Source: JADGGM01 sp027307005 (GTDB lineage Bacteria > Gemmatimonadota > Gemmatimonadetes > Gemmatimonadales > Gemmatimonadaceae). From it: 21,313 nt of DNA. A program made the position numbers and the translations under genes. Numbering within the stretch: the first letter of the stretch is position 1; each line of letters begins with the position of its first letter. A model generated the notes under the pieces. It saw only the letters and a program-made list of their open reading frames with translations. It did not search any database and had not been told where the DNA came from. Shown one piece after another: positions 6,912 through 15,198 of the stretch. Where the stretch lies: positions 1 to 21,313 of the forward strand of contig DATIEP010000066.1 in the NCBI GenBank assembly GCA_035455745.1, written 5' to 3'.

Positions 6912-7709
6912 TCAACCCGCCCGGGCCGAATCACTCCCGAAGATGTAGCGGAAGTGCGCCTTGTCCGCGTGGCGATTGACATCGAATCGCACGATTTTCC
7001 TCGTTGCGCCATCGATGCCGTAGTGGCCGATGATCACCTTGTCGGCGAAGCGCACGTTCCACACACCGGTGCTGTCCGTTCCTTCGACCTGGATGGTATC
7101 CGTTTCGAGTGCGTTGTCGCCTTCGGAGTAGAGCGGGACGATCGCACGGTATCCCGCGCGAAGCGGTACGGACCGCACGAGCTCGTCCAGCTCGTTGAAA
7201 TTGAAGACGCGGAACGGGTACGTCGCTGTCGACTGCGCCACCGAGGAATCGGGCGCCGTCACGGCTCGCCGAACGCTCGCGCCATCGTAGTCGTATCGCG
7301 TCCGCGTGCTGCCCGAGTGCTGGATTTCCCAGATGGGTTCCAATCCATCGCGTCGTACCAGGGCACTATCGACAAATGGCCGCTGGCTGCTGAGCTGCGA
7401 CAGAACGATCATGACGGCCGGCGTGCCGTGATATGCCGTGAGCACATAGTCCTTCTGCGCTCCTCCGAGATCTCGGTACACGGAATCGCCATTGGACTTG
7501 CGGTCCGCGACGAAGTGGACATTGATCGGCGCGCTCTCGAACGGGACCGACGCGAGGTCGCTGGAGCCCGGGAGCAGCATGCCGTGTGCGGTGGAGGGCG
7601 CCGAGCCATGCCTAACTGCACATGCAGCCAAGGCTGCGAGAAGGACAACTCCTGCGCCGGGACAGGATAGCGAGAAACATCGGGGCCATCGGACAAAGGA
7701 CTTGACCAC
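6912..7709 (-). CDS. DUF3108-like lipoprotein
   Basis: 265 aa. GTG start at 7709 with GGAG five bases upstream. The N-terminus is a lipoprotein signal ending in LAALAAC, with Cys30 as the lipidation site. The mature protein is beta-rich and follows the pattern of DUF3108-like envelope proteins: VDSALVRRDGLEPIWE, then a block with VRSVPLRAGYRAIVPLYSE, then a C-terminal strand pair that ends each repeat with a charged turn. The same order appears in the protein at 20177-20929 (VDSVLFNARTLVPVWE; LPLRPGYAVVLPFWDGD), so the two are distant paralogs. Probably anchored in a membrane and facing the periplasm; the ligand is unknown. It is divergent from the ADOP operon across a 353-base spacer. Confidence 0.78.
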   Translation of the reverse strand: MVKSFVRWPRCFSLSCPGAGVVLLAALAACAVRHGSAPSTAHGMLLPGSSDLASVPFESAPINVHFVADRKSNGDSVYRDLGGAQKDYVLTAYHGTPAVMIVLSQLSSQRPFVDSALVRRDGLEPIWEIQHSGSTRTRYDYDGASVRRAVTAPDSSVAQSTATYPFRVFNFNELDELVRSVPLRAGYRAIVPLYSEGDNALETDTIQVEGTDSTGVWNVRFADKVIIGHYGIDGATRKIVRFDVNRHADKAHFRYIFGSDSARAG

Positions 7710-8062
7710 GGTTGCTCCATGGGTGCGGGTACGAAAGTGCAGGCCGGCGCGCGTCGCAGCAGTGCCGTTGCACCATCCGGAATTCGTCGATGGGTCAACG
7801 GGAGACGGGCGCGAGTGTATCCGTGTTGGGTGGCAATCCGTCGGACACGCAACGCCGCATTGTACTCAACCGATCGCGCATCAGTGTAGCCGCAAAGTGT
7901 CACAATCGCGCGCGAGAATTGTCATCGCGCCGAGCGTGTTGGACGGCGATCGACCAAGTCGTTCTCCTCGAGGTAAACGCGGGACGCCATTGGCGGGAAT
8001 CATCGGTGCGGGCGCGCGATCGTGTCGCGCCGCGTCGAACCAGACCCGTCCGCCGAGGACAC
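7710..8062. other. Divergent intergenic region before the ADOP operon
   Basis: About 353 bases between two divergent genes, so it should hold both promoters. An open frame in phase with the permease covers most of it, but its translation is Arg/Ser-rich and lacks permease features, so I treat it as untranslated. I see no convincing -35/-10 pair and no clear inverted repeat. Confidence 0.4.
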
Positions 8063-10543
8063 GTGCCGTTGCCTAACCGTAAACCGAGCTGGCCCCACTC
8101 CCTGTCGCGTTCACGAGCATGGGGTATTGCCGACTCCGTCGTCGCCGCGCTCCGCGCGCTCCGCGCATCGCCCGCCTTTACCCTTGCCGCGCTCGTCACG
8201 CTCGCCATCGGTATCGGCCCAACGACCGCGATCTTCAGTGTCGTCGATGGGGTGCTCCTCAAGCCGCTTCCGTTCTCGCGGCCGGACCGCGTGGTCGCTC
8301 TGTTCCAAAACGATCGAAAGAGCGGCAACGCGCATGACGACGTCGCGCCTGCCAACTTCGTGGACTGGCAGTCGCGAACGACGTCGTTCGCGGCCCTCGC
8401 GTCGGCAGAGCCGTTCGCGCTCACGTACACCGGGCCGGACGGTGTCGAACAGATTTACAACTGGAACGTCTCGCGCGACTTCTTCTCCATCCTCGACGCC
8501 CGTCCCGCACTCGGGCGGTTGTTTGGTCCCGGCGATTTCGTGCCGGGGCCGCCGCACGCCCTGGTTCTAACGTACGCCTCCTGGCAGCGCCGGTTCGGCG
8601 GCGATCCAGCGATCATCGGGCGACAGCTCCGGATCGGCGCCGGATCGGCGACCGTGGTCGGCGTGTTGCCGCGTAACTTCGACTACCTCTCGAGCTCGAA
8701 GATGGAGATCTATGCGCCGAAAGTGCTCGTTGGGCCGGAGCGGCAGATCCGCAATACCGCGTGGTACCACATCGTCGGGCGGCTCAAGCCCGGGATATCG
8801 TTAGACGCAGCACGCGCCGATGCCGAGCGCGTCGGCGCGCAGCTCTCTCTCGAGTATCCGGCGACTAACGCAAACACCGGCGTAACGGTGGAGCGCCTGG
8901 ATCGCGCGATCGTGGGCGACGCGCAGCGTGCCGTGCTGCTGCTGTTCGGGGCGGTGGCGATGGTGCTGCTGATCGCCTGCGTCAACGTCGCCAGCCTGGT
9001 GCTCGCGCGCACGGCGCGGCGGAGTCGCGAGCTCGCGATCCGCACGGCGCTTGGCGCCTCGCGGGGACGCATTGCGTGCGAGCTGTTGATCGAGCACTTT
9101 GTCGTCGCCATGGCGGGTGGTGCGTTGGGCGCGGGCCTGGCGGGCTGGAGCGTCGCCGTCATCCGCCGCGTGAGTCCGGCGTCGGTCCCGCGCGTCGAAG
9201 ACATGCGGGTCGACGCCCGCGCCCTCGCGTTCACGCTCGCGGTGGTGGTTGTCGCCACCATGATCTTCGGACTCATGCCGGCGCTGCGCGGTGCCCAACA
9301 CGACGCGGCCGACGCGCTCCGCTCGGGCGAGCGGACTGCCGGCAGCATCGCGGGCCGCCGGCCGCGCCAACTACTCGTCGTGGCCGAAATCGCGCTGGCG
9401 GTCATTCTTTTGATCGGATCGGGTTTGCTCTTGCGAAGCTTCGTGGACGTCGTTCGCGCGGATCGCGGCTACGTGTCCGACCACGTGCTCGCTGCGACGG
9501 TATTCGTCTATCAATGGAACCCCACACCGGCTGCGCGCGTCAACTTCATCGCGCAACTCGTCGCGCGCGCGGCATCCATTCCAGGGGTCGTCGCCGCCGG
9601 CGCAACATCGTCATTGCCGTTAGACATTGCCATCGACGCCGATCGCGGAACGTTCACGATCGATGGCCGGCCCGTCCCGGTGGGCGACGAACCGTCTGTG
9701 CACATGACGGCGGTGACTCCCGGGACGCTGGATGCGCTGCGGATCCCATTGCACCGCGGACGCCAGTTCCTCGCATCTGACGATTCCGCCGGCGCACCCG
9801 TGGTCATCATCAACGACGCGATGGCGCGAAGGTACTGGCCGGGCGCCGATCCGATCGGAGGGCGTCTGCGATTCGCGTTCGACAGCAAGCCGCTCGATCG
9901 CGAGGTGGTGGGTGTGGTGGCGGACACGAAGCAAACCGCGCTCGATGCTCCAGGCGAGCCCATCGTCTATGTGCCTCATGCCCAGGCGCCGAGCGGCGCG
10001 ATGGCCATCGTGCTGCGAACGTCGAGCGACAATCCACGTCTGGTATTAGGCGCATTCAAGCGCGCCGTGGCGGAGCTGAATCCGGCGCTCCCGCTCGCCG
10101 GGGTCGAAACGCTGGACGAGCTCGCGGCCGCGTCGGTCCAGTCGCGCCGGTTTACCGTTCTCCTGTTAGGCACGTTCGCCGCGTGCGCGCTCCTGTTGGC
10201 GATCGTCGGAACGTACGCGGTGGTGAGTCAGGGCGTGGCCGAACGGCGGCGCGAATTGGGAATCCGCTTGGCCCTCGGCGCGCAAGCACGCAGCGTGATC
10301 AACTTGATGATGGGCGAAGGGCTCGCGCCGTCAATCCTGGGTATCGTGGTGGGCATCGCGGGCGGCGGCGCGATCACTCGATTGCTGCGCGGCATGCTGG
10401 TGCAGGTGCGGCCCCTCGACCCGTGGACGTTCGGCGCGGTGGCAGGGCTCATGTTCGCGACCGCGGCGGCGGCTTGTTTTCTCCCGGCGCGGCGCGCGAC
10501 ATTGGTATCGCCACTCGAAACGTTGCGCGCACCTGGTGGATGA
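8063..10543 (+). CDS. ADOP-type (FtsX/MacB-like) ABC transporter permease
   Basis: 826 aa from the GTG at 8063, which has CGAGGA just upstream; the true start could lie slightly to either side. It has the duplicated layout of ADOP permeases. Half one: first helix in LAALVTLAIGIGPTTAIFSVV, a large periplasmic MacB core domain, then the FtsX domain (VAMVLLIACVNVASLVLAR; RELAIRTALGASRGRI). Half two: QLLVVAEIALAVILLIGSG, a second periplasmic domain, then a second FtsX domain (GTFAACALLLAIVGTYAVV; RRELGIRLALGAQ). It ends in the family-typical PARRATLVSPLETLRA. No ATPase gene is adjacent, as is usual for these orphans. MacB-type permeases act as mechanotransmitters rather than channels. The 3' end overlaps the sigma-factor gene by 8 bases. 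Confidence 0.93.
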   Translation: MPLPNRKPSWPHSLSRSRAWGIADSVVAALRALRASPAFTLAALVTLAIGIGPTTAIFSVVDGVLLKPLPFSRPDRVVALFQNDRKSGNAHDDVAPANFVDWQSRTTSFAALASAEPFALTYTGPDGVEQIYNWNVSRDFFSILDARPALGRLFGPGDFVPGPPHALVLTYASWQRRFGGDPAIIGRQLRIGAGSATVVGVLPRNFDYLSSSKMEIYAPKVLVGPERQIRNTAWYHIVGRLKPGISLDAARADAERVGAQLSLEYPATNANTGVTVERLDRAIVGDAQRAVLLLFGAVAMVLLIACVNVASLVLARTARRSRELAIRTALGASRGRIACELLIEHFVVAMAGGALGAGLAGWSVAVIRRVSPASVPRVEDMRVDARALAFTLAVVVVATMIFGLMPALRGAQHDAADALRSGERTAGSIAGRRPRQLLVVAEIALAVILLIGSGLLLRSFVDVVRADRGYVSDHVLAATVFVYQWNPTPAARVNFIAQLVARAASIPGVVAAGATSSLPLDIAIDADRGTFTIDGRPVPVGDEPSVHMTAVTPGTLDALRIPLHRGRQFLASDDSAGAPVVIINDAMARRYWPGADPIGGRLRFAFDSKPLDREVVGVVADTKQTALDAPGEPIVYVPHAQAPSGAMAIVLRTSSDNPRLVLGAFKRAVAELNPALPLAGVETLDELAAASVQSRRFTVLLLGTFAACALLLAIVGTYAVVSQGVAERRRELGIRLALGAQARSVINLMMGEGLAPSILGIVVGIAGGGAITRLLRGMLVQVRPLDPWTFGAVAGLMFATAAAACFLPARRATLVSPLETLRAPGG

Positions 10544-11123
10544 TCGGCTCGACGACAGTGCGTTGCTCGCGGCGATGGCCGCGGGCGACGATGACGCGTG
10601 GCGGCTGCTCGTACGGCGGCACGTTCGCGCCGCGACGTTGTTCGCCGCGCAGATGATGGGCGACCGTGACGACGCCGAGGACATCGTGCAGTCGGCGTTC
10701 ATTCTGGCGTTCGAACGGGCGGCGACGTTAGACCGCTCGCGTCCCTTCGCGCCGTGGTTGTTCGGCGTGGTTCGCCGATTGGCGCAAAAGACGCATGCCC
10801 GGCGCGCGCGCCGCCGGGCCCTGTGGCGGCGTTGGGCAATGGATACGGACCGTGGGCCGCGAGCCGATGAGCCGCTCGACGCCGCGAGCGACGTTGCGTT
10901 CGTTCGGCGGGCACTCGCGAGCCTGCCGCGGATGCAGCGCGCGTGCTTCGACCTTGTCATCCTGCGCGATGTCGCCGTGGATGATGTGGCGGCCATGTAC
11001 GAGATCAGCGCGTCCACCGTGCGGCAGCACGTGTTCCGCGCGCGTCGCGATCTGCGATCTGCGCTCGAGCCGGTGCTCGGCGCTCGTACGACACGCTGGA
11101 CCGGCGGAGACTCCGCTGGATGA
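10536..11123 (+). CDS. ECF-type RNA polymerase sigma factor
   Basis: 195 aa. GTG start at 10536 inside the end of the permease gene, so translation is probably coupled. Region 2 spans about residues 10-80, with the -10-binding/core helix DRDDAEDIVQSAFILAFER and FAPWLFGVVRRLA. A basic linker follows (KTHARRARRRALWRRW). Region 4 spans about 112-175, with LASLPRMQRACFDLVILRDV and the helix-turn-helix VDDVAAMYEISASTVRQHVFRARRDL. There is no sigma-3 domain, as expected for the ECF group. The gene downstream is a likely anti-sigma factor. An ECF factor driving its own operon, including the permease, is the simplest model, but no promoter motif was found to prove this. Confidence 0.93.
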   Translation: MDDRLDDSALLAAMAAGDDDAWRLLVRRHVRAATLFAAQMMGDRDDAEDIVQSAFILAFERAATLDRSRPFAPWLFGVVRRLAQKTHARRARRRALWRRWAMDTDRGPRADEPLDAASDVAFVRRALASLPRMQRACFDLVILRDVAVDDVAAMYEISASTVRQHVFRARRDLRSALEPVLGARTTRWTGGDSAG

Positions 11124-11158
11124 TGGATTGCACGGCGCGAGTCGTGAAAGGAGGCACA

Positions 11159-11503
11159 ATGGCGGATCTGTTCGACACATCGTCGATTCCGGACGAGCCC
11201 TCGTACTGGGACGCGTTGGCGTCCCGGATCGCGAACGCCGCGCCGCGGCGCAGCTCGGTTGTGGCGTGGGTGGGGAGTCGCCAGCGCGGCTGGGTGTTCG
11301 CCGCGTATCTCGCTGCGGCCGCGGCCGTGGCGATTGCCGCGGCGATGGCGATCGAGCCTCCGCGCCGCGCATCGACCGCCGCCATGCTGGCCGCGGTGCT
11401 CACGCCTAACGATGCCCTTGGCCGCATGCTGGCCGGAACGACGCCGCCCTCGCTCACGGCGTTGCCGCCGGTCCAAGGCCCTTCCACGCGGAGCGCCCAA
11501 TGA
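11159..11503 (+). CDS. Putative one-helix anti-sigma factor
   Basis: 114 aa. ATG 11159 is chosen because AAAGGAGG (11147-11154) lies just upstream, the strongest ribosome site in the operon; the ATG at 11120 has none. Residues 1-33 are a short cytoplasmic part (ADLFDTSSIPDEPSYWDALASRI). One transmembrane helix follows (FAAYLAAAAAVAIAAAMAI), then about 45 periplasmic residues. There is no HxxxCxxC zinc-binding motif, so this is not a ZAS-type anti-sigma factor. The role is inferred from position behind the ECF gene and from topology. The 3' end overlaps the next gene by 4 bases (ATGA). Confidence 0.7.
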   Translation: MADLFDTSSIPDEPSYWDALASRIANAAPRRSSVVAWVGSRQRGWVFAAYLAAAAAVAIAAAMAIEPPRRASTAAMLAAVLTPNDALGRMLAGTTPPSLTALPPVQGPSTRSAQ

Positions 11504-11865
11504 TCTCGGCTCCGACGAAAGGGTGGCTGCTGCTCGCCGCCTTCTTCATCGCAGGTGCTGCCGTCGGCATCGCCATAGGCCGAACACGGGCGACGCCGAG
11601 GCCATCGAACCCGATGGAACCCCACGCCTTCGTTCAGCGCCTGAGCGGGGAGCTGGCTCTCGATTCCGCGCAACGTGCATCGATCACCCGCATTCTGGCC
11701 CGCCGCCAGGGTGCGATCGACTCCGCCTGGCGGGCACTGCAGCCGGCCGTTCGGGCCACCATGGATTCGGCACAGATGGAAATCGTCGCTGTGCTGCGGC
11801 CCGACCAACGCGCGCGTTACGCGCAGCTGTTCCGCGCCGCGCATGGGGGTATGGACCGGCCCTGA
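11500..11865 (+). CDS. Membrane-anchored Spy/CpxP-like periplasmic sensor
   Basis: 121 aa. A single N-terminal helix (WLLLAAFFIAGAAVGIAIG) anchors an alpha-helical periplasmic domain. The helices LSGELALDSAQRASITRIL, DSAWRALQPAVRATMDSAQ and IVAVLRPDQRARYAQLF have the LTxxQ-type pattern of the Spy/CpxP/CnrX group of periplasmic stress and metal sensors. The first repeat reads LDSAQ and the last RPDQRARY. No His/Met-rich metal site stands out. It overlaps the anti-sigma gene by 4 bases, so it belongs to the operon and could modulate that protein outside the membrane, as CnrX does in the CnrYXH system. That parallel is an inference. Confidence 0.72.
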   Translation: MISAPTKGWLLLAAFFIAGAAVGIAIGRTRATPRPSNPMEPHAFVQRLSGELALDSAQRASITRILARRQGAIDSAWRALQPAVRATMDSAQMEIVAVLRPDQRARYAQLFRAAHGGMDRP

Positions 11866-12073
11866 ATGGTGACCCCGCCGGCGCCGAGATGCGCGCTACG
11901 ATGTTCCATTGTTCAGCGTCACCATGGATGATGCGGTCACGGGTGACAAGAAATGCCTAACGAATCTCTCGCGCACCACGCGGATGTGGGCCCACGGATC
12001 ACTGTCGACCTTCTGACGCGGCCATGACTAACGGACTGACACGCCGCGCGTTCCGGGCGCTAGCTTGTGCGCC

Positions 12074-13006
12074 ATGCCGACGATCGCCAACGCCATTGAC
12101 CTCATGAAGCTCTCCGCACTTTCGATTCTTTTGTTGCTGACGCCTGCGCCGCTCGTGCACAGCGCCCCTTGCACGCTGTGCCTGTACGGACCGGACAACA
12201 TGGCGTTCGACACAGCGGGCAACGTCTATTTAGTCGACACCGACCACAAGGCCCGCTCCCGCGTACTAAAGTTGTCGCCGGAAGGGCGCGTGCTCGCGGA
12301 CTGGCACGTCTTCGATTCGGCGTCGGGGCGAAACAACGGGCCGGACGGCATCGCGCTCGACGGCGAGGGAAACATTTTCGTTGTCGACAGGGGCGGCGTT
12401 CAGATTCTGAAACTCTCGCCGGCCGGCCGGGTGCTGGCCAGATTTCGCGGCTTTCCGTCACGCGCATTTGATTTCGGCGGCCACGTGGTGATCGGCAAGT
12501 CGGGCGAAATTTACGGTGTGGCCGCAGCGTCCAATCTCATCCTCAAGTTTTCACCGCAAGGAAACATCGTCGCGAAGTGGCATCGCGCGCAGGGCGCTGG
12601 CCTCGATCAATGGCATAATCCGGAAACGATTTCGATCGACAACGACGGCAATCTCGTGATCGCGGATTGGGGCAACGTCCGCATCTTGACCCTTTCGCCG
12701 AACGGCCACACGGTTCGCGCATTTGCTGCAGTTCCTAACGAACCGCTGAAAGTCTCATCTGTGTCCGGCGCAGTTGTGGGCCCTGACGGCAATATCTACG
12801 TAGCGGACTACCAGCTCCTGCGGGTCCAGGCATTCAACTCGCACGGTCGCCTGCTCGCCACGATTGGCAACACTCCGGGCAATAGGTTATTCGAGAAAGC
12901 TCCTAACAGCATTGCCATCGATCGGTCAGGCGTACTCTATGCCAGCGACGGGCTGAGTGTCGTCAAGTTTTCACGCGCGGGGAAATTGCTGGCGCGCTGG
13001 CGGTAA
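12074..13006 (+). CDS. Secreted NHL-repeat beta-propeller protein
   Basis: About 310 aa. A signal peptide (MKLSALSILLLLTPAPLVHS) begins at an internal ATG, 12104; starts at 12065, 12074 and 12104 are all possible and none has a clear ribosome site. The mature protein is a run of NHL-type blades with the repeating core DGxGNIFVVD: GPDNMAFDTAGNVYLVDTD, GPDGIALDGEGNIFVVDRG, GHVVIGKSGEIYGVA, ETISIDNDGNLVIADWG, GAVVGPDGNIYVADY and NSIAIDRSGVLYASDG, each followed by a VLKLSPEGRVL-like strand pair. Six blades make a complete propeller. A cysteine pair (PCTLC) sits just after the signal peptide. It is probably a binding scaffold outside the cytoplasm; no catalytic site is apparent. Confidence 0.88.
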   Translation: MPTIANAIDLMKLSALSILLLLTPAPLVHSAPCTLCLYGPDNMAFDTAGNVYLVDTDHKARSRVLKLSPEGRVLADWHVFDSASGRNNGPDGIALDGEGNIFVVDRGGVQILKLSPAGRVLARFRGFPSRAFDFGGHVVIGKSGEIYGVAAASNLILKFSPQGNIVAKWHRAQGAGLDQWHNPETISIDNDGNLVIADWGNVRILTLSPNGHTVRAFAAVPNEPLKVSSVSGAVVGPDGNIYVADYQLLRVQAFNSHGRLLATIGNTPGNRLFEKAPNSIAIDRSGVLYASDGLSVVKFSRAGKLLARWR

Positions 13007-13007
13007 C

Positions 13008-13268
13008 GAAACGCTGTTGCCGCTCGCCGTCGCCGTCGGCGTCTTCGCACGGCCGCTGTCTGTCGCAATCGTGGCGCACATGCTCAACGCCTACACGATC
13101 AGCGCTCACTATGCTGCGGAAGACGCCGTGACCGCGCTCTTGTACGCAGCGAGCTATGCAGCCATTGCCTTGAGCGGCCCCGGTCGCTTTGCACTCACAA
13201 CTGGCCTTCGATGGCCCGGCCGCTTGGCGCCGTGGCGCAAAGTGGCTCCTTCGGAAGTGCACGCTTGA
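13008..13268 (+). pseudogene. 5'-truncated DoxX-family membrane protein
   Basis: The frame starting right behind the NHL stop encodes ETLLPLAVAVGVFARPLSVA, a second hydrophobic segment (EDAVTALLYAASYAAIALS), and the typical DoxX ending GPGRFALTTG. DoxX proteins normally have four helices in about 130-150 residues, and the first helix and a half are missing. The frame is open back into the NHL gene (to a GTG at 12957), but that stretch has no membrane segment. I see a leftover 3' half joined to the NHL gene end, most likely by deletion. A short translated protein cannot be excluded. Confidence 0.6.
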
Positions 13269-13613
13269 AGCCGTCCGGCGAGCTCGGGCAACCCTCGTCG
13301 ATTACTGAAGACCATCGAGCATCGCGCAGAGCCGTTCGCGGACTGCGCGCCTAACGATCACTGGCGCCAGGATCCCAGCGCTGAAGCCTGCCAAGCTGCC
13401 GCCGATCGGGCTTAGACCTACCACGGTGCTGCCGGTTCCCGAGCGGCGGCGTGCTCGAGACGCTCGGGGAATGAGCGAGAGGCGAAAACGGCGTCGTGCG
13501 GCATCGCATCGTACACACTATAGATGGCGGAGTCGCTCACCCGACAAACTCAGAGTTCGCTAACGAATCCAGTGGTAGGCGGCGTCTCGGGACGCTAAAT
13601 TCGGTGGACCGAT
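13269..13613. other. Intergenic region without a confident gene
   Basis: About 345 bases. A minus-strand frame, 13424-13302, encodes 40 residues beginning VVGLSPIGGSLAGFSAGILA, a glycine-rich hydrophobic stretch followed by a basic tail; it may be a gene stub, but I cannot assign it. Two CTAACGA words lie at about 13352 and 13560. No clear promoter for the glycosyltransferase gene was found. Confidence 0.4.
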
Positions 13614-15170
13614 ATGCCCACCGATTCTCGCCCCGCCATCGCCGCTCGAGTTCTCGCCGCCGCGGTAATCCTCGATCTCGCACTCCACGTCACGACGGCG
13701 CTCATCACGCCCTACGGCTTCCAGCGCGACGAGTTCCTCTACTTCGCCATGGGCGCGCATCTCCATCTCTGGTCGATGGACTTCCCGCCGGCGATGGCAA
13801 TTCTGTCCAACCTCATGCGCGCGACGACAGGCTTGGGTCTCGTGCCGGTGCGCATCCTGCCCGGCATTGCGTCCGCCGCCCTGGTCGTGTTCGCAGTGTT
13901 GTTTGCACGCGAGTTGGGCGGGCGCGCGTACGCGCAAGCATTGGCGGCGCTCACGATCGTGGCGAGCCCGGCGCTGCTCAGAAGCGGGACGCTCTTTCAA
14001 CCGGTGGTATTCGACCAACTCGCATGGACGCTGGTGTTGTTCGCGCTCCTGCGCCTTGCGAGAACGGGCGACGGCCGGTGGTGGCTCGCGTTAGGCGCGG
14101 CGGCGGGCGTCGGGCTGCTCATCAAGTTCAGCATCGCCATCATCGGCGCCGGGGTGCTGGTCGCGGTCCTCGTATTGCCGGAGCGGCGCTGGCTGGCCAC
14201 ACCGTGGCCGTATGCCGGTGCGGTGCTCGCGTTTGCGCTGGGAAGTCCGAGCATCGCCGGCCAGATGCATACGGGCTGGACGGCGGTGCTCTACGAGCGC
14301 GAGCTCTCGGCGCAACAGCTCGTGCACGTCACGGTTGCGGGCTTTTTCGTGAGCCAGGTCCAGATGCTCGGCCTGGGAGCAGCGCTTGGCGTAGCGGGCC
14401 TGTGGGCATACTGGCGTGAGCCCGAGGTGCGCGTGGTCGCGGTGTCGTGCCTCGTCGCGTTAGGCATCATTCTGTGGTTTCACGGCAAGTCGTACTACCT
14501 GCTGCCGGTGTATCCGGCGCTGGTCGGCGGGGGCGCGGCCTGGCTCGAGCGCTACATGGCCACCGGGGTGCGCAGCGGGCGGCTCGGTGCGCCGGCGCGC
14601 GCGGCCGCGCTCGCCATCGTCGTCGCATACGGGGCACTGGCGCTCCCGTTCGGACTGCCCGTGCTCGCGCCTGCCGCCATGGTGCGCTACGCCGCGCACG
14701 GGCCAACCGGCGGCGTCACGACGAACACCGACCGCGTACTGCGCTTGCCGCAGGACTACGCCGACATGCTCCATTGGCGCAGGCGCGTGGCCGTCGTGGC
14801 GCACGTGTACGACTCGCTGCCGCCGGCCGAGCGTGCGAACGCAGTCATCGGCGCCACCAACTACGGCGAGGCGGGGGCGATCGACTACTACGGCCACTCG
14901 TTGGGCCTGCCTAACGCTATCTGCGGGTGCGGCACGTACTGGTTCTTCGGACCCGGCACCAAGCCGGGCACCGTCCTCGTCACCATCGGCGTCGCCGAGG
15001 CGGCCTTGCGCGGGTTCTACGGCGACGTGACGCCGGCCGGTCGCTTAGTCGATACCCTCGCCGTGCCGGAAGAGCAGGATGTCCCGTTGGTCGTGTCCAC
15101 CGAGCCCAAGACGACGCTGCAAGCGTTGTGGCCCAGGTTCGACCCGCGATGCGATTCGTGTAGCCGATAG
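13614..15170 (+). CDS. GT39-type (ArnT/PMT-like) membrane glycosyltransferase
   Basis: 518 aa. About 8-10 transmembrane helices cover residues 10-410, with a soluble C-terminal part of about 120 residues. The first periplasmic loop, YGFQRDEFLYFAMGAHL followed by WSMDFPPAMAIL, carries the acidic RDE residues and the DFPP motif typical of GT39/dolichyl-phosphate-mannose-type transferases in this group. These enzymes move a sugar from a lipid-phosphate carrier to a protein or lipid acceptor on the outer face of the membrane; donor and acceptor cannot be told from sequence. LIKFSIAIIGAG and WFHGKSYYLLPVYPALVGGG are further family-like blocks. It is convergent with dacB, with only 28 bases between stops. 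Leu-Gly is written TTA-GGC twice. Confidence 0.9.
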   Translation: MPTDSRPAIAARVLAAAVILDLALHVTTALITPYGFQRDEFLYFAMGAHLHLWSMDFPPAMAILSNLMRATTGLGLVPVRILPGIASAALVVFAVLFARELGGRAYAQALAALTIVASPALLRSGTLFQPVVFDQLAWTLVLFALLRLARTGDGRWWLALGAAAGVGLLIKFSIAIIGAGVLVAVLVLPERRWLATPWPYAGAVLAFALGSPSIAGQMHTGWTAVLYERELSAQQLVHVTVAGFFVSQVQMLGLGAALGVAGLWAYWREPEVRVVAVSCLVALGIILWFHGKSYYLLPVYPALVGGGAAWLERYMATGVRSGRLGAPARAAALAIVVAYGALALPFGLPVLAPAAMVRYAAHGPTGGVTTNTDRVLRLPQDYADMLHWRRRVAVVAHVYDSLPPAERANAVIGATNYGEAGAIDYYGHSLGLPNAICGCGTYWFFGPGTKPGTVLVTIGVAEAALRGFYGDVTPAGRLVDTLAVPEEQDVPLVVSTEPKTTLQALWPRFDPRCDSCSR

Positions 15171-15198
15171 CGTCGCCGCCGCGAAATTCCGATTGGCC

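Noticed and set aside
7712..8062. N-terminal extension of the ADOP permease
   Set aside because: The extra 117 residues are Arg/Ser-rich, lack the known N-terminal helical domain of some ADOPs and have no ribosome site; the membrane domain begins after 8063.
13302..13424. 40-codon minus-strand hydrophobic ORF in the gap before the glycosyltransferase
   Set aside because: Gly/Ala-rich stretches arise easily in GC-rich DNA and no family or ribosome site supports it; noted only in the gap entry.
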